The translations under genes and the position numbers were made by a program. The notes beneath the pieces are model-generated. The model did no database searches, was not told the DNA's origin, and saw nothing but the letters and a program-made list of their open reading frames with translations. Below, one piece after another: positions 45,327 through 55,752 of a stretch of DNA of 64,000 nucleotides (positions within the stretch are counted from its first letter, which is position 1; every line of letters starts with the position of its first letter). Origin of the DNA: Liquidambar formosana (Eukaryota > Streptophyta > Magnoliopsida > Saxifragales > Altingiaceae); contig JBBPBK010000128.1 in the NCBI GenBank assembly GCA_039720395.1, positions 124,001 through 188,000 on the forward strand. The letters are read 5' to 3'.

Positions 45327-46542
45327 CTAAGAACAACAAATTTTATATCTTCGAGGGACATTAAACACCTTTGAGCTGTCTCCCATCACAATGTTCTCGA
45401 GTGAAAGAAAGCTTGGAGTATGAGGAAACACTTCAATCCCTGATTGATTAAAACATAGATTTCTCAAACTTCCTGTTCGGGGATTATAAGAAATCAGATT
45501 TTTTCCACAAGACAACATCAAACTTTCATCGTTTCTAGAATGTTGAATTAGCTGAAGCCATATGTCACCATGGCTGATGTGCGCTGTTGAATCTTTAATG
45601 ACAAGCTCTTTTGTCCATGACTCCTTGACACCATATTCCTTCATCACCTATATTTCGATAACTGAAGGAGAAGTAGAATAATAACCCTGATTAACACATA
45701 TATAGAGACAACCTCCTAATACCCCGAGGTTTGACCAGTAAGTTTTATGCCCTCGTTTTGAGCATGTGAAACAGGTGGCAGTGGGATTGTTTGGAATTGC
45801 TCGTTTCCAATGCCAAAAGCACATATTAGTATAGAGCGGTTATTATCATGCGCAATCCATGCAATCCAATGAAGAGCACCATTCAAAAAAAGGCCAGGTA
45901 TTGAAAAATAGGAATAATACGGGGCAAAACCAATATTTCTCCTGTGCCACTCCCCACTGTGTACATCTCTACCTCCAATAAGCAATAGCAAATATGTCGA
46001 TATTGCATCCTTGTCACCTTGTATTGGTTAGTCTTTGAGCTAAAGCCAAATCCAGACACAAAATTATTTGCCCATTCCGTTAGGGTTTTCGGAAGGCTCA
46101 TGAACTCACCAGTAATTGGATTTGATACGTGAAAGAAGTCTCCCCGGTCACCATATAAGCAAAGCAAACCATTACAAGAGCCAATAATTCTCATACCATT
46201 CAACTTTGGGATTTGAAAACCGATGTTATCTTTCGTTATTGCATCATGATAACAAGTTTCTGGCTCAACCATATGCGTGGAGATTGGTTTCCAAAAACCC
46301 CCAAATTGAAATATGAGAATGGAGGGTGCTGTTGTAAGGTGGAGTCCACCAAAAACAGGGTCTAATATCAGATAGCGCCATGCCTTACATACACACCTGC
46401 AGTACATTAAGGATTCGACAGGAAGTTTGCAAAAGATAACCTTGACCACGTCACGTGAGAGTTTTGATATGCTTGAGTCACTTATCCTTTGCTGTTGGTT
46501 CGTCGTCGCGGTCTTTTTCTCACTATCTTCTTCATCACCCAT
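45327..46542 (-). pseudogene. F-box protein gene with FBA-type C-terminus, disrupted
   Basis: F-box proteins are substrate receptors of SCF ubiquitin ligases. Start taken at the Met at 46542 (MGDEEDSEKK). Residues about 20-65 form the F-box (ISKLSRDVVKVIFCKLPVES, then CRCVCKAWRYLILDP). The F-box-associated region follows: IIGSCNGLLCLYGD, NPITGEFMSLPKT, GFGFSSKTNQYKV, then, after a frameshift near 45945-45955, NIGFAPYYSYFSIPGLFLNG and ALHWIAWIAHDNN. A second shift near 45738-45750 precedes LGVLGGCLYICVNQGYY, then an in-frame TAG at about 45647, then VMKEYGVKESWTKELVI to a stop at 45327. Full length would be about 400 residues, normal for the family. One could instead propose an intron from the 'gtatta' at about 45722 to 'atatag' at 45646, but the sequence between them encodes family-like protein, so I prefer decay. 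Minus strand, no operon-like context. Confidence 0.85.
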
Positions 46543-46705
46543 ATTGCCGAGACAGACAATGAGGGAGTTGAGCAGCAGAGACTGTAACAAAACCTAATAT
46601 GCTCCTTTTTTTTGGCCGTGCAGACAGAGGAGACCAGTATATTTTCAGAAGGACGCCGGCCCTAAAGTCCCATATGTCAACTTTTTTAAAGCATTTGGTT
46701 CTCTA

Positions 46706-47027
46706 GGCTCATTTCCCAAAATGGTAGGTTTTTTAGAATTTATTCCAACATTGGTGTGATTTTGAACTTAATTCCCACACAGTGATAAATCGTGGTTGCT
46801 AACCACGATTTTATTAAAATCGTGGTTAGCAACCACGATTTATCACTGTGTGGGAATTAAGTTCAAAATTGTGGTTGTATACCTAAAGCTAAAATCGTGG
46901 TTGCTAACCACGATTTTATTAAAATCGTGGTTAGCAACCACGATTTATCGCTGTTTGGGAATAAAATTTAAATTCACACCAAAGTTAGAATAAAGTCCAA
47001 AAAACCTACTATTTAAGGAAAAGAGCC
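46706..47027. mobile_element. Mutator-like MITE with large palindromes
   Basis: Perfect 9-bp direct repeats GGTTCTCTA (46697-46705 and 47028-47036). Ends GGCTCATTTCCC and, inward from the right, GGCTCTTTTCCT. The whole element is an inverted repeat, and it also contains a 111-bp palindrome (55-bp perfect arms, 46759-46813 and 46815-46869) plus a second shorter one around 46895-46950, each built on 'cgtggttgctaaccacg'. Confidence 0.9.
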
Positions 47028-47219
47028 GGTTCTCTAGGTCAAATATCTATATGATTATATCAAAGTGCAGTATTGCCACCATACAAAATATTCTAAGCTT
47101 CACTAATTAAATCCTTTTAAATTTTACTGAAAGCACGTCCTATTTTCTTAAAATACCCTTAATAAAAAATTCTTTAAATATTCTTCCATCCCACCCCTAA
47201 CCTGTAACCTGGCCCCTTC

Positions 47220-47462
47220 TCAAACCCCTTGCCTTTTACCAAAGAAGACGGTATCGTCCTTGGCAAGACTCACCGGAAATCGATGCCGATGTGAACAAAC
47301 GCCACCACAAGCCGTGCTGACACAAACTGACACCGTTGCCTCACCGGCAACCGACGCCGACGCCCACATAAGTAGTAAACTCACTACTATAATCCATGAC
47401 AAAAGCAAACTCAACCATGCTACCTTGGGTGGACACATCATCACCCTGTAACAAGTAAACAA
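47220..47462 (-). CDS. Possible small secreted protein (unrecognised)
   Basis: 80 codons. From the second Met run, MMCPPKVAWLSLLLSWIIVV then SLLLMWASASVAG, is a good signal peptide with a plausible cleavage after ASA or VAG. The short remainder has three Cys (VSVCVSTACGGVCSHRHR). GC content is higher than in flanking DNA, which is consistent with coding. There is no recognised peptide-hormone motif. Chance remains quite possible. Confidence 0.25.
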   Translation of the reverse strand: MFTCYRVMMCPPKVAWLSLLLSWIIVVSLLLMWASASVAGEATVSVCVSTACGGVCSHRHRFPVSLAKDDTVFFGKRQGV

Positions 47463-47469
47463 TGTAAAA

Positions 47470-48269
47470 ATAATAATTTTTGAACCTGTTCAGTTACTCA
47501 AAACCGAACATCTCTTATTTATTTGGATCCATTAGTAAAAACAAAGTATATATGTTCAAACCTATTAATAAGAACAAAGTATATAAGTTTGGCTTTATAG
47601 AAAAGAACAACAAAAAAACGTTCGGTTTTAAAAATCCATTCATAGTTACATAAACAAACAATTCTCAATTTTTGTATAGTTAAGTTGTTCAATGTTTTAA
47701 AACAGAACAACACAAGCTTGTCCGGACTCCTACAGGTGAACAATATCCATTTGTTCGGAGTTGGGAAATGGAACTAAATAACTTTGTTCGGACTTAAAAG
47801 TCGGAACGCGTTAAAAGAGTTTGGTGTTTCATAAATGAACATTATAAAAATGTTCAGAATCAAGAAATTGAACAAGACGAAATTCAACATACGAAAAACT
47901 TAAGTTAAACTCGGTAAAAAGTGTACAAATACTTACATTTTAGTTGCTAATATCATTTCTATCAATGCTTTTCTCGTCTATTATTCAATATAACATGAGA
48001 AATACTAATTTTTCATGTAAATATGGATTTAGTGTTAAAGTTGTCAGAGTTTGTGAGAGCATGAAGTCTATAGATTGTGTAATGTTTTTGGAGTTGGGGA
48101 TGGAGTGGAGTGGGGATAGGAAAATTTTGAAGTCTTTAACTAGACATGTCCTTATTGGTAAATTTACATTTAAATATAAAGAATTTAACAAATTATTTTA
48201 AATAGTGGGGGCTTAGAGTATTTTGAGTGGTGGCAATAGCCTAACCCTTATATCAATACCATATATATA
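47470..48269. other. Non-coding stretch
   Basis: AT-rich; repeated short motifs ('gttcgga', 'gaacaa') but no protein, RNA gene or repeat end recognised. Confidence 0.55.
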
Positions 48270-48278
48270 CTACTATTA

Positions 48279-48440
48279 GGGAAATGCATGTTAGTTAGCC
48301 CCATACTTTGCCCTACACTTTACCCAACTATGAGAATAAGTGGGTAAAATGGTGGGACCTACTAATATGGTTAAACCCTAAAAATTGAAACAATCCTTCT
48401 CTCATGGTAGGGCAAACTGTGGGGCTAACTAGCATTTCCC
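48279..48440. mobile_element. Mutator-like MITE
   Basis: Flanks CTACTATTA (48270-48278) and CTACTGTTA (48441-48449), 9 bp with one mismatch. Ends GGGAAATGCATGTTAGTTAG and, inward from the right, GGGAAATGCTAGTTAGCCCC. 162 bp. Confidence 0.82.
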
Positions 48441-48508
48441 CTACTGTTAAATGTTTATGAATGAAAAAACCTTTTAACTCGCTAAAATAACCTTAATAAA
48501 AAATTTAA

Positions 48509-49056
48509 AGGTAAATTGTACTTGAGGATCTAAAATTTGGGTCAAGTTTCACTTTAGGGTCCAAAGTTTAAATTGCATTAATTCATTACTTGAATTATTA
48601 GTTGAGTTGCATGTAATTTGGAGTTTATCGTGAGAATTTTTTGTATTATCCATACTTTACCCTTTTTATATGTTTGAAAACCCTATTTTACCCCTATCAA
48701 CATTTAATAAACCTTTATATTTTAACTAGATCTGAATCACTCTACCGTCAGATTTGTGTTTTATAAATGGAAAATATAAAGGTTTATTAGATGTTGATAG
48801 AGGTAATATAGAGAGAAAATAGATAAGACTGATTCAGATCTAGTTAAAATATAAAAATTTATTAGTTATTGATAGGGGTAAAATAGGGTTTTTAAACCCA
48901 TAAAAGGGGCAAAATGGGAATAATATATAAAATTTTGATAGTAGGCCCCAAATTGCAACTCAATTAATAATTCGGATACTGAATTGACGCAATTTAAACT
49001 TTGAACCCTAAAGTGAAACTTGACCCATACTTTAAACCCTAAAGTGCAATTTACCT
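48509..49056. mobile_element. Mutator-like MITE, fold-back along its whole length
   Basis: Perfect 9-bp flanks AAAATTTAA (48500-48508 and 49057-49065). Ends AGGTAAATTGTACTT and, inward from the right, AGGTAAATTGCACTT, extending about 120 bp; inner sequences ('tagatctgaatc', 'cctatttta(c/t)cccctatcaa') are also inverted. 548 bp. Confidence 0.85.
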
Positions 49057-49065
49057 AAAATTTAA

Positions 49066-49448
49066 AAGGATTTTGGCTACGAATCCATAAAATAAGACTT
49101 ATGCGGACATAACTCTTCTGAGAAATTTTGTGTAGTCTTAAGTCCGCCAAACTTTTACCAAAAAAAAAAAAAAAAGTGTCCACCAAACATGTAGGGACCA
49201 AAATACCCTCCAAAGAGAGATTTTCTCTTGAAGCAAAATACGCTCCCCCCACCAGTGCCAAAAAATCACGCCCAACTCTCAAATTTATCCACTAGTCCAT
49301 CATCGTGAGACTAACCCACAAGCCTCCTATCACCATCACATAACAATATCGACTCCATTGACTTTCACCCCACCATTTCCTACCTCTATTGAGTTGAAGC
49401 TCCTGCCAAAACCATTATGGTTATAGTATCTAGTTATGAATTTAGTAG
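49066..49448. other. Non-coding stretch
   Basis: Nothing recognised apart from an A-run at 49160-49174. Confidence 0.5.
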
Positions 49449-49456
49449 AACCCACC

Positions 49457-49999
49457 TAGGCCTCATCAAAAGCCCAAAGCCCATGGGCAGCCCAAAGCCC
49501 AGCCCGAAGCCCAAAGGAAAAAGCCTAGCCCGAGCCCGAAAAATCCCAAGCCCGAGCCCAGCCCGGATACCCTTGGGCTAGGCCTGGGCCTTTAGTTGAA
49601 GCCTGAAGCCCGAAACTTGGCCCGAAGCCCAACACTGTAGCAATTTGAAAGTTTTCCAGTTTTTCAAAAAATTAATTTTTGGTGTTAACTTCCTAGATTA
49701 ATACCAATAAAAGAGCATTTTTTGTTAACTTACTACAAATAGACAGTAACTTAATACAAAGTGACTACAAATGTCCTCTGTTTTGGTATTATGATGGGAA
49801 GTGATCACCAAAATGTAATTTGTTTTACTTTTCTTTCCTTTTTGTTACACATTGGCAGTAGGCAATATGGCTTAGGCCCGAGGCCCAAAGCCCAAAAACG
49901 CCCAAGCCTGTGGGTTGGGCCTAGGCTTCACATTTTCCTTCATGGCCCGGCCCAATGAATAGTAGAAGCCCGCCCAGCTTGGCCCGATGCCGAGGCCTA
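49457..49999. mobile_element. hAT-type MITE with GGCCC-rich ends
   Basis: Perfect 8-bp flanks AACCCACC (49449-49456 and 50000-50007). Ends TAGGCCTC and GAGGCCTA. Subterminal regions carry many copies of 'aagcccgaagccc' or 'ggcccgaggccc', as in hAT elements where such repeats bind transposase. 543 bp, non-coding. Confidence 0.88.
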
Positions 50000-50007
50000 A
50001 ACCCACC

Positions 50008-50535
50008 AAGACCACTATCACCTGCTGTTTGTGCACCTCTCACCTACAGTCGGCATCCTCAGATTCCTCAAACCTTAGTTGAATCGTGAAGCCCTTTTGG
50101 CCGACAACCAACATCGACACCACCACCATCTTGCATCATCGTGAAGGCCAATCACTAACCCAATCCCGCCATAGTAGATGCACCATCACGAATTCCTGTC
50201 AATACCTATTGAACCACCACAAGCCTTCGAGTACTGTTGCATAGATTTCTAGCCTTCTCTTGCTGATTTTTCTCTGCTTTGGCTGACACCACCACAAACC
50301 TTCAATAAACATCCCTCGTTATTAGGCATGAATTATCATGGCAAATGGTATAAATAAATAATAAAAAAAATATTTTTTAATTTTTAATTTTTTTCCTATG
50401 AATAGAGAAAAAAATCAAGCGTGGCAAATTCTATGGCAATTGAACCCATACAAAATAGTTACGTGTCAATAGTTACATATAATTGTTTTCAAATAAGTTT
50501 CTTTTACTAAAAAAATAAATTAAATTAAGTCTTTT
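50008..50535. other. Non-coding stretch
   Basis: No recognisable gene or repeat boundary; A-rich at 50350-50400. Confidence 0.5.
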
Positions 50536-52740
50536 TTTTTTTTTTTTGGATCCCAAATGAGATAATATATTATTATTAAAAGAGATTACACCCAAAGCCC
50601 AATTGCAAAAGCAACCCCCAAACTAGAACGACTGAAAAACTCTAGAGCACCCCCACTAAAAACCACACCCCAAACCACAACCACAAATTAAGCCCAACAC
50701 AACCTAAACCACAAACTAAGCCCAACACACCCCTATATAGAAAGCAGCAAAACAAAACAAAACACATTCCTCTAGTGAACTGCACCAACAATCAAAAAGA
50801 ACAGTTAAAACAAAGGCATTGGATCCAATATTTGAAGTAAGACACCTAGCAGAAACACCCAAAAAAAAAAAAACCTTCCCAAAAGCTCCAAAAAAACCCT
50901 AACAAATTGAGGGGCAGACAAACACAATAGAAACTCCTGACCAGCGACGACACGCACCCAACAAAAAACAGCCAACAAACTATGACAAAAGCATCAAAGC
51001 AAACCCACGACGAACCCCAACAAAGCAGAAGTAATGCAGCCTCGACCTATAAATATAATGAGACCACAAGCTAACCCAAGCTATGGAAGAACATCTTTGC
51101 AGAGAAGAGCACCATCTACACGAAGTAGCAACAACAACCAATCATGAGTGAAAACCTCAACACCAACACTAAACTAGAAATGGAACTGAGAACGCATAAT
51201 TCTCATCGTAGCCACCATGGTGCTACCTTCACAAAAAACAGCTTGCACAAATGAAAAACACCAGGAAACAGAGAACAACTCAGCACCAAAATTGCCCATC
51301 AAAGAGTGATAAAAACATTTACTCACAGAGATTACTTAAAAAACCCACGAGGAGCCAAGAGCTTGAGCTAATCCCACTCAAAGAATACTAGATTTAAAAA
51401 CCCTTTCCTTTTAACACCTTATCTTCTTGAATTTTTTTCTTTTGCGGTGTTGCTTCACCTTCATAACTAATTCGGCTATAGTATCCTCCTCTCTTAAGCC
51501 CTCAATGAAGCTTTCCCAGTCAGATGAGTATTTTGGAACCCTCCCAACTAGACTTCTATATGAATTATTACCCTTTTCAGACCCAGAAAATTAATACTCT
51601 TGACTTAAAATCCAACTGAGGTATGCCAACACCCGACCCTGCTATGATTAATAGAGACGGATTCGCTAGCTACTACAAAGTTCAACTGAGGCAGAACCAA
51701 TTAAAAAAACCACTGGTTTCAACCATACCATCAAATCTTCTCTTGTTTTTCTCAACTACTCCTTCACCTAATTCTTTCCTATTGCCAAAATTAGTTTCAA
51801 CTACAACGGTTGTAGATATATTAATAGGACTATTCATCTCGCCACTCAATGGAATTGGATTTGAATTTAAATTAGAAGAACCCCCACCATCCACTTCTGC
51901 CACTATATCCCCTGAATTTTCCAAGTCATCCTCCACATGAGTAGTCTTCAACTTACTCCCTACATCATTACTACAGCAATGGAAATGTGATCCAAGAGAA
52001 CCCTTTAAACCCCCAGCTAATTTGATCGGACTACTATTAGCTTCAAAAAGCATTATTGCACTAAAACCTTTAGCTTTTCTATGTTTTTGGTTGCATAAAT
52101 CAAATCTGATACCCACATCTTCTCGAACATTAATAATAAATGAGACGTTATCGACCACAACCACCATTTCTCTAAAAATACTATTATATTCTTTAGTAGA
52201 AATTAACACCCTTCCTCTATCTAGCACTCTTCTATCCACTATATCACTATGCATTGATAATATTGAACCAAACCTTTCTGCAATCCCTCTAAAATTAGTG
52301 ACATTCCAATCATTCATAGGAAGGCCTTCTATGCTAAGCCACACAAATCTTTCTTTATGCTCCAAACCAAACTTCCAATCTTTGAGTTCTTCAAACCATG
52401 TAGATAACCAAGAAGCTCCATCTTCCATATAATTCCTTTTAATATCAGCAGAAGCAAATTCCAACAATAACATCATACCTCCCATATGTCTGAATGTAAT
52501 GTCAACAACTCCAGCATCAATAAAAGCTTCCTCCAACCCTACAATACAATCCATCCATCTCACATTTCCAACCACACAATTGTCTAGACATTTCCTGTCC
52601 ACCTCTTCAGCTGTAAATGACTCAAAGTCATTGTTAATTCTAGCTGCATACTCCTCCCCAGCATCTTTGGATTGCTTCTTCGCTATCTTGCCATTTTTAA
52701 CAACCCCCACAAAAGTTTTAGAATGATGTACCTCTTCAAA
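50536..52740 (-). mobile_element. LINE with ORF1 but without ORF2
   Basis: On the minus strand the T-run at 50533-50547 is the poly(A) tail. ORF1 is at 52710-51682. The 1.1 kb between the two is low-complexity, ACC/CAA-rich on the plus strand, and encodes no reverse transcriptase or endonuclease. Either ORF2 was deleted or this is a non-autonomous derivative. Its 5' end is close to the gypsy LTR at 52762. Confidence 0.7.
51682..52710 (-). CDS. LINE ORF1-type protein (DUF4283-like), 342 residues
   Basis: One uninterrupted frame. Residues about 30-140 look like the RRM/DUF4283-type nucleic-acid-binding domain of plant LINE ORF1 proteins: VVGNVRWMDCIVGLEEAFID, FRHMGGMMLLLEFASADIKR, WLSTWFEELKDWKFGLEHKE, and RFVWLSIEGLPMNDW followed by FRGIAERFGSIL. 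The C-terminal half is Ser/Asn-rich and unstructured-looking. It lacks an obvious CCHC knuckle in the visible part. ORF1 proteins bind the LINE RNA. A host-gene origin is less likely given the poly(A) tail and DUF4283 style. Confidence 0.72.
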   Translation of the reverse strand: MGVVKNGKIAKKQSKDAGEEYAARINNDFESFTAEEVDRKCLDNCVVGNVRWMDCIVGLEEAFIDAGVVDITFRHMGGMMLLLEFASADIKRNYMEDGASWLSTWFEELKDWKFGLEHKERFVWLSIEGLPMNDWNVTNFRGIAERFGSILSMHSDIVDRRVLDRGRVLISTKEYNSIFREMVVVVDNVSFIINVREDVGIRFDLCNQKHRKAKGFSAIMLFEANSSPIKLAGGLKGSLGSHFHCCSNDVGSKLKTTHVEDDLENSGDIVAEVDGGGSSNLNSNPIPLSGEMNSPINISTTVVVETNFGNRKELGEGVVEKNKRRFDGMVETSGFFNWFCLS

Positions 52741-52761
52741 AGATGCATTTTCCTATCTTAT

Positions 52762-54136
52762 TGATCATATCAAAATCAATTACCCGTAGGATGCAAAAAA
52801 ATTTGTATATAGTGGTAGTACGGGTGTCGTACCAGAGGGACTGTACTAGGATTATTTTAATTTTGAAAACTGAATACTAAAATAATTCAAAAAGATGATT
52901 TTTGTAGTTTTGAATTCTATGGAATGCAAGCAAAATAAATTTATATTTTCTTCAAGAAAAGAAATACTTAGGGTCTCGAATCCACCACTAATCTTGTATA
53001 AAAATGCTCTTATTGTAACGTGTTTCAAGAAGTTATTATTTGGTATGAGCAAGACTCATTGTAGCTACAAGCCCAATGACATCATTAAGAAAGGTTCATA
53101 TATTTGTAAATTAGGCATAACTCATCAAAGATATAGTATGAACCGTCTCACCTACTCTACTCTAAACTAATTTGTGAGCACGACTCATCTTGTTTAAGCA
53201 TGAATCATCCTAATCTCCAAATATATATACAGTGAAAACCATTGCATAACCATTGTATTTAAAATCACAGAAATTAAACACAATTTGAGATAAAAACACT
53301 AAAACCAATTGTATCAATAATACAATCCTCCTAGTTATGCAATCCTCATACACAAATAATCAAATCAACAACACAATACAATAAAATACACAATACTTGA
53401 TTAGGGCTTTATCTCCCCCATAAGACAAAGATTAGTTGGCCATGTAGATAACCAAGAACTAGTCTCTCCCTTTTGCCATATTTGTACCTCCTCCTCTTTT
53501 CCTCCCCTTTTTTCCCTTTGTTATGTGAATTCCCTTGGTATTTATAGGAGATGGGGGAAGGATCCAGCTGATCCCACAAGTCAAAAGCAATGCCCACTTT
53601 CTTTGAATTCTTGGCTGCCCATGTTCTCACTTTGACAAATGCTGCCAAATTCAGATTTTTGCAAATAAGTCCACTTCCAGCTCATTTCTGACTTGGAAGA
53701 CGTTTGAATCAGGAAATTCCATAAACTAAACAATTGTAGTTCTTTAAGTGCTCTTTCCAGAGCCACAAATTTCACCCAAATCGGATATGGGAATCACAAG
53801 TTATGGCCAGATTACCAAAACTTGGTCAATCTGTCCAGATTTGCTGCTGATTTTGGGATCATGAATTTCTTTGCTTATCTTTGAATTTCAGCTGTTCAAA
53901 TCTTCAAAATTGTTGACCCAACTCTTGTTACAGCTCCATGAAATTTTAGGCAAGTGAGAAACCCATTTCAGGTTGCATTTATTAGCTTAAGTAGTCCTGA
54001 TTGTCATCTTTTCTGGTATAAACTCAACAGCCCTGCAATAAATCAAGAACACTTTAAACACACAAAATTAAATATAATAAAATAATTAGAAAATATAAAT
54101 TAGGGAGTAATTTCAATGAATATTTTATGCTTATCA
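52762..54136 (-). repeat. 3' LTR of the Athila-like element
   Basis: 1375 bp, from TGATCATATC to TGCTTATCA on the plus strand, so TGATAAGC...GATCA on the minus strand. Corresponds to 63201-64000 of the other LTR. The polypurine tract lies immediately beyond, at 54137-54150 (minus strand AAGTTGGGGGTATT). Confidence 0.92.
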
Positions 54137-55632
54137 AATACCCCCAACTTACACTTTGCTAGTCCTCGAGCAAAGCAAAATAAAATAAGACAAACAAAAT
54201 AAAACAAAAACTAACTAGTCCATTTTCGCAGGTAATGCGATTGCATTTAGCATATGCAATAAGCCTTTAAACCCCTAGGTTTCCCCTAGTGGACGAGTTA
54301 TAGTCTCGTGAGGGCTTCTAGTGATGACACCCACAAACATCTTTTATTATCACGGATGCTGTTCATGATTCTGCATTTAGATAATATCTTGCTAACTCAA
54401 ACGAAAATTCTCATTCATTGAAATCAAACAGTTAAACAATACATTTTTTACTAATCTAGTAAAGTCCAATCCACTTGTACTCAAATAGAAAATTTATCAC
54501 AAGTTCATCTAGTGTAAAGTGAATTTTTATACAAATGTGTGGCCCCCAACATATCAGCATTCCTTAATTTGTTAAATTCACCGTAGCAAGGTAAACCAAG
54601 GCTTCAGCTCAATACGCACACAAATAATAATAATAGTAATAACAACACTTTTTTTTCTTTTTTCTTTTTTCTTTTTTTTTTTGATTGGGTACAATGTTCA
54701 GGTCCATTAAGCTTTCTAATTAACCCATGTAATGAGCATTGGGCCAATGACTCCCAAACCAATTGGCTTTAGGGCACTAGGTGTAGAGACACCCCTATGA
54801 GCTTACTTACTCAAGTTAAAAAGGTTACGAACCCAAACTAGTTACACCCATAATTCTACTAAACTACTCACTGTTTGACGCGAATACTCATTGCTTAGTG
54901 AGGCAAGAGGCCCGGTTACTAGGTGAGTAGTATGATACCAGCACACATTCTTTCTTTTTCTTTTTTTTTTAATTTTTATTTGTTTTTTTTTTTAAAGATA
55001 AACAAAAAGTTAAGAGCTGTTGCCAAGGTCATTTATTTGCAGTTTATTCAACTCATCAAAGATTAACAAGTTTAAGCCCACAAAATGAATAAATGTGATT
55101 GTGCAATTAGATATACAAGTGATAAATTCTCTATGCAAATATAAATATAAAGGACTAAACTAGAATTGCCAAGCTAATGACATGTGTTCAAAAGTTTAAT
55201 TTCATGAATGATACTAATCCAAAATTTAGAGTCATTCACTGAACATTATTTGAATGCAAAATCATGATCTAGAGGCATCCATTTAGATTTTTTTTTTTTT
55301 AATACACTTGGGCCTCCTATTCCTGTTGGTGTGCGAATAATGGGCCAGTGGCCCAATAACGACTGATGGGCTGATACGGACATCCAAGACTTGGTATACC
55401 CAAACCTTTGAATCCAAACCCGAAAACCTACTCTCTTACCCGACCGCCTAAAACTTTGACTGCCGACTATAATTGGAAGGCTGCAATATCGAGATGTGAC
55501 CATTTTATCAATAAAGCAATAGTAATGGTAGATTATTGCAGGTTTCGAGAGGATTTAGAGGATTATTTAATCCTTAATGTCTGATAGCGTGCCAAATTTT
55601 CCCACAGTGCATCGATCATTGAACCCTGCTTT
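54137..55632 (-). other. 3' untranslated region of the gypsy element
   Basis: Non-coding on the minus strand; no env-like frame. It starts with the polypurine tract and contains T-rich simple runs at 54645-54680 and 54950-54990. Confidence 0.65.
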
Positions 55633-55752
55633 TTGAATCTTTTTGAGTGGGTTTTAAAACCCAGAGATCGATTGCAGGAATTCAAAAACTCTCCTTCAAT
55701 CCTTCAATCCTCAAAAGCCTCACTTTCTCTAAGCCTCCCTCTCACTAATCCC

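Larger units (their letters stand above)
41301..45645. repeat. Segmental duplicate, copy D2
   Basis: The second copy, lengthened by a Helitron (43494-44743) and a MITE (45073-45306) and by local repeats (for example 'gtgtgcacattgtttaaaaatct' at about 41916 and 42016). It ends inside the last exon of the F-box gene, showing that this copy is attached to the parent gene. Confidence 0.88.

Noticed and set aside
45128..45361. 77-codon minus frame
   Set aside because: It lies mostly in the Tourist-like MITE at 45073-45306, which has exact ends and an empty site.
52022..52432. Plus-strand frame of 136 codons
   Set aside because: Antisense shadow of the LINE ORF1 protein at 51682-52710.
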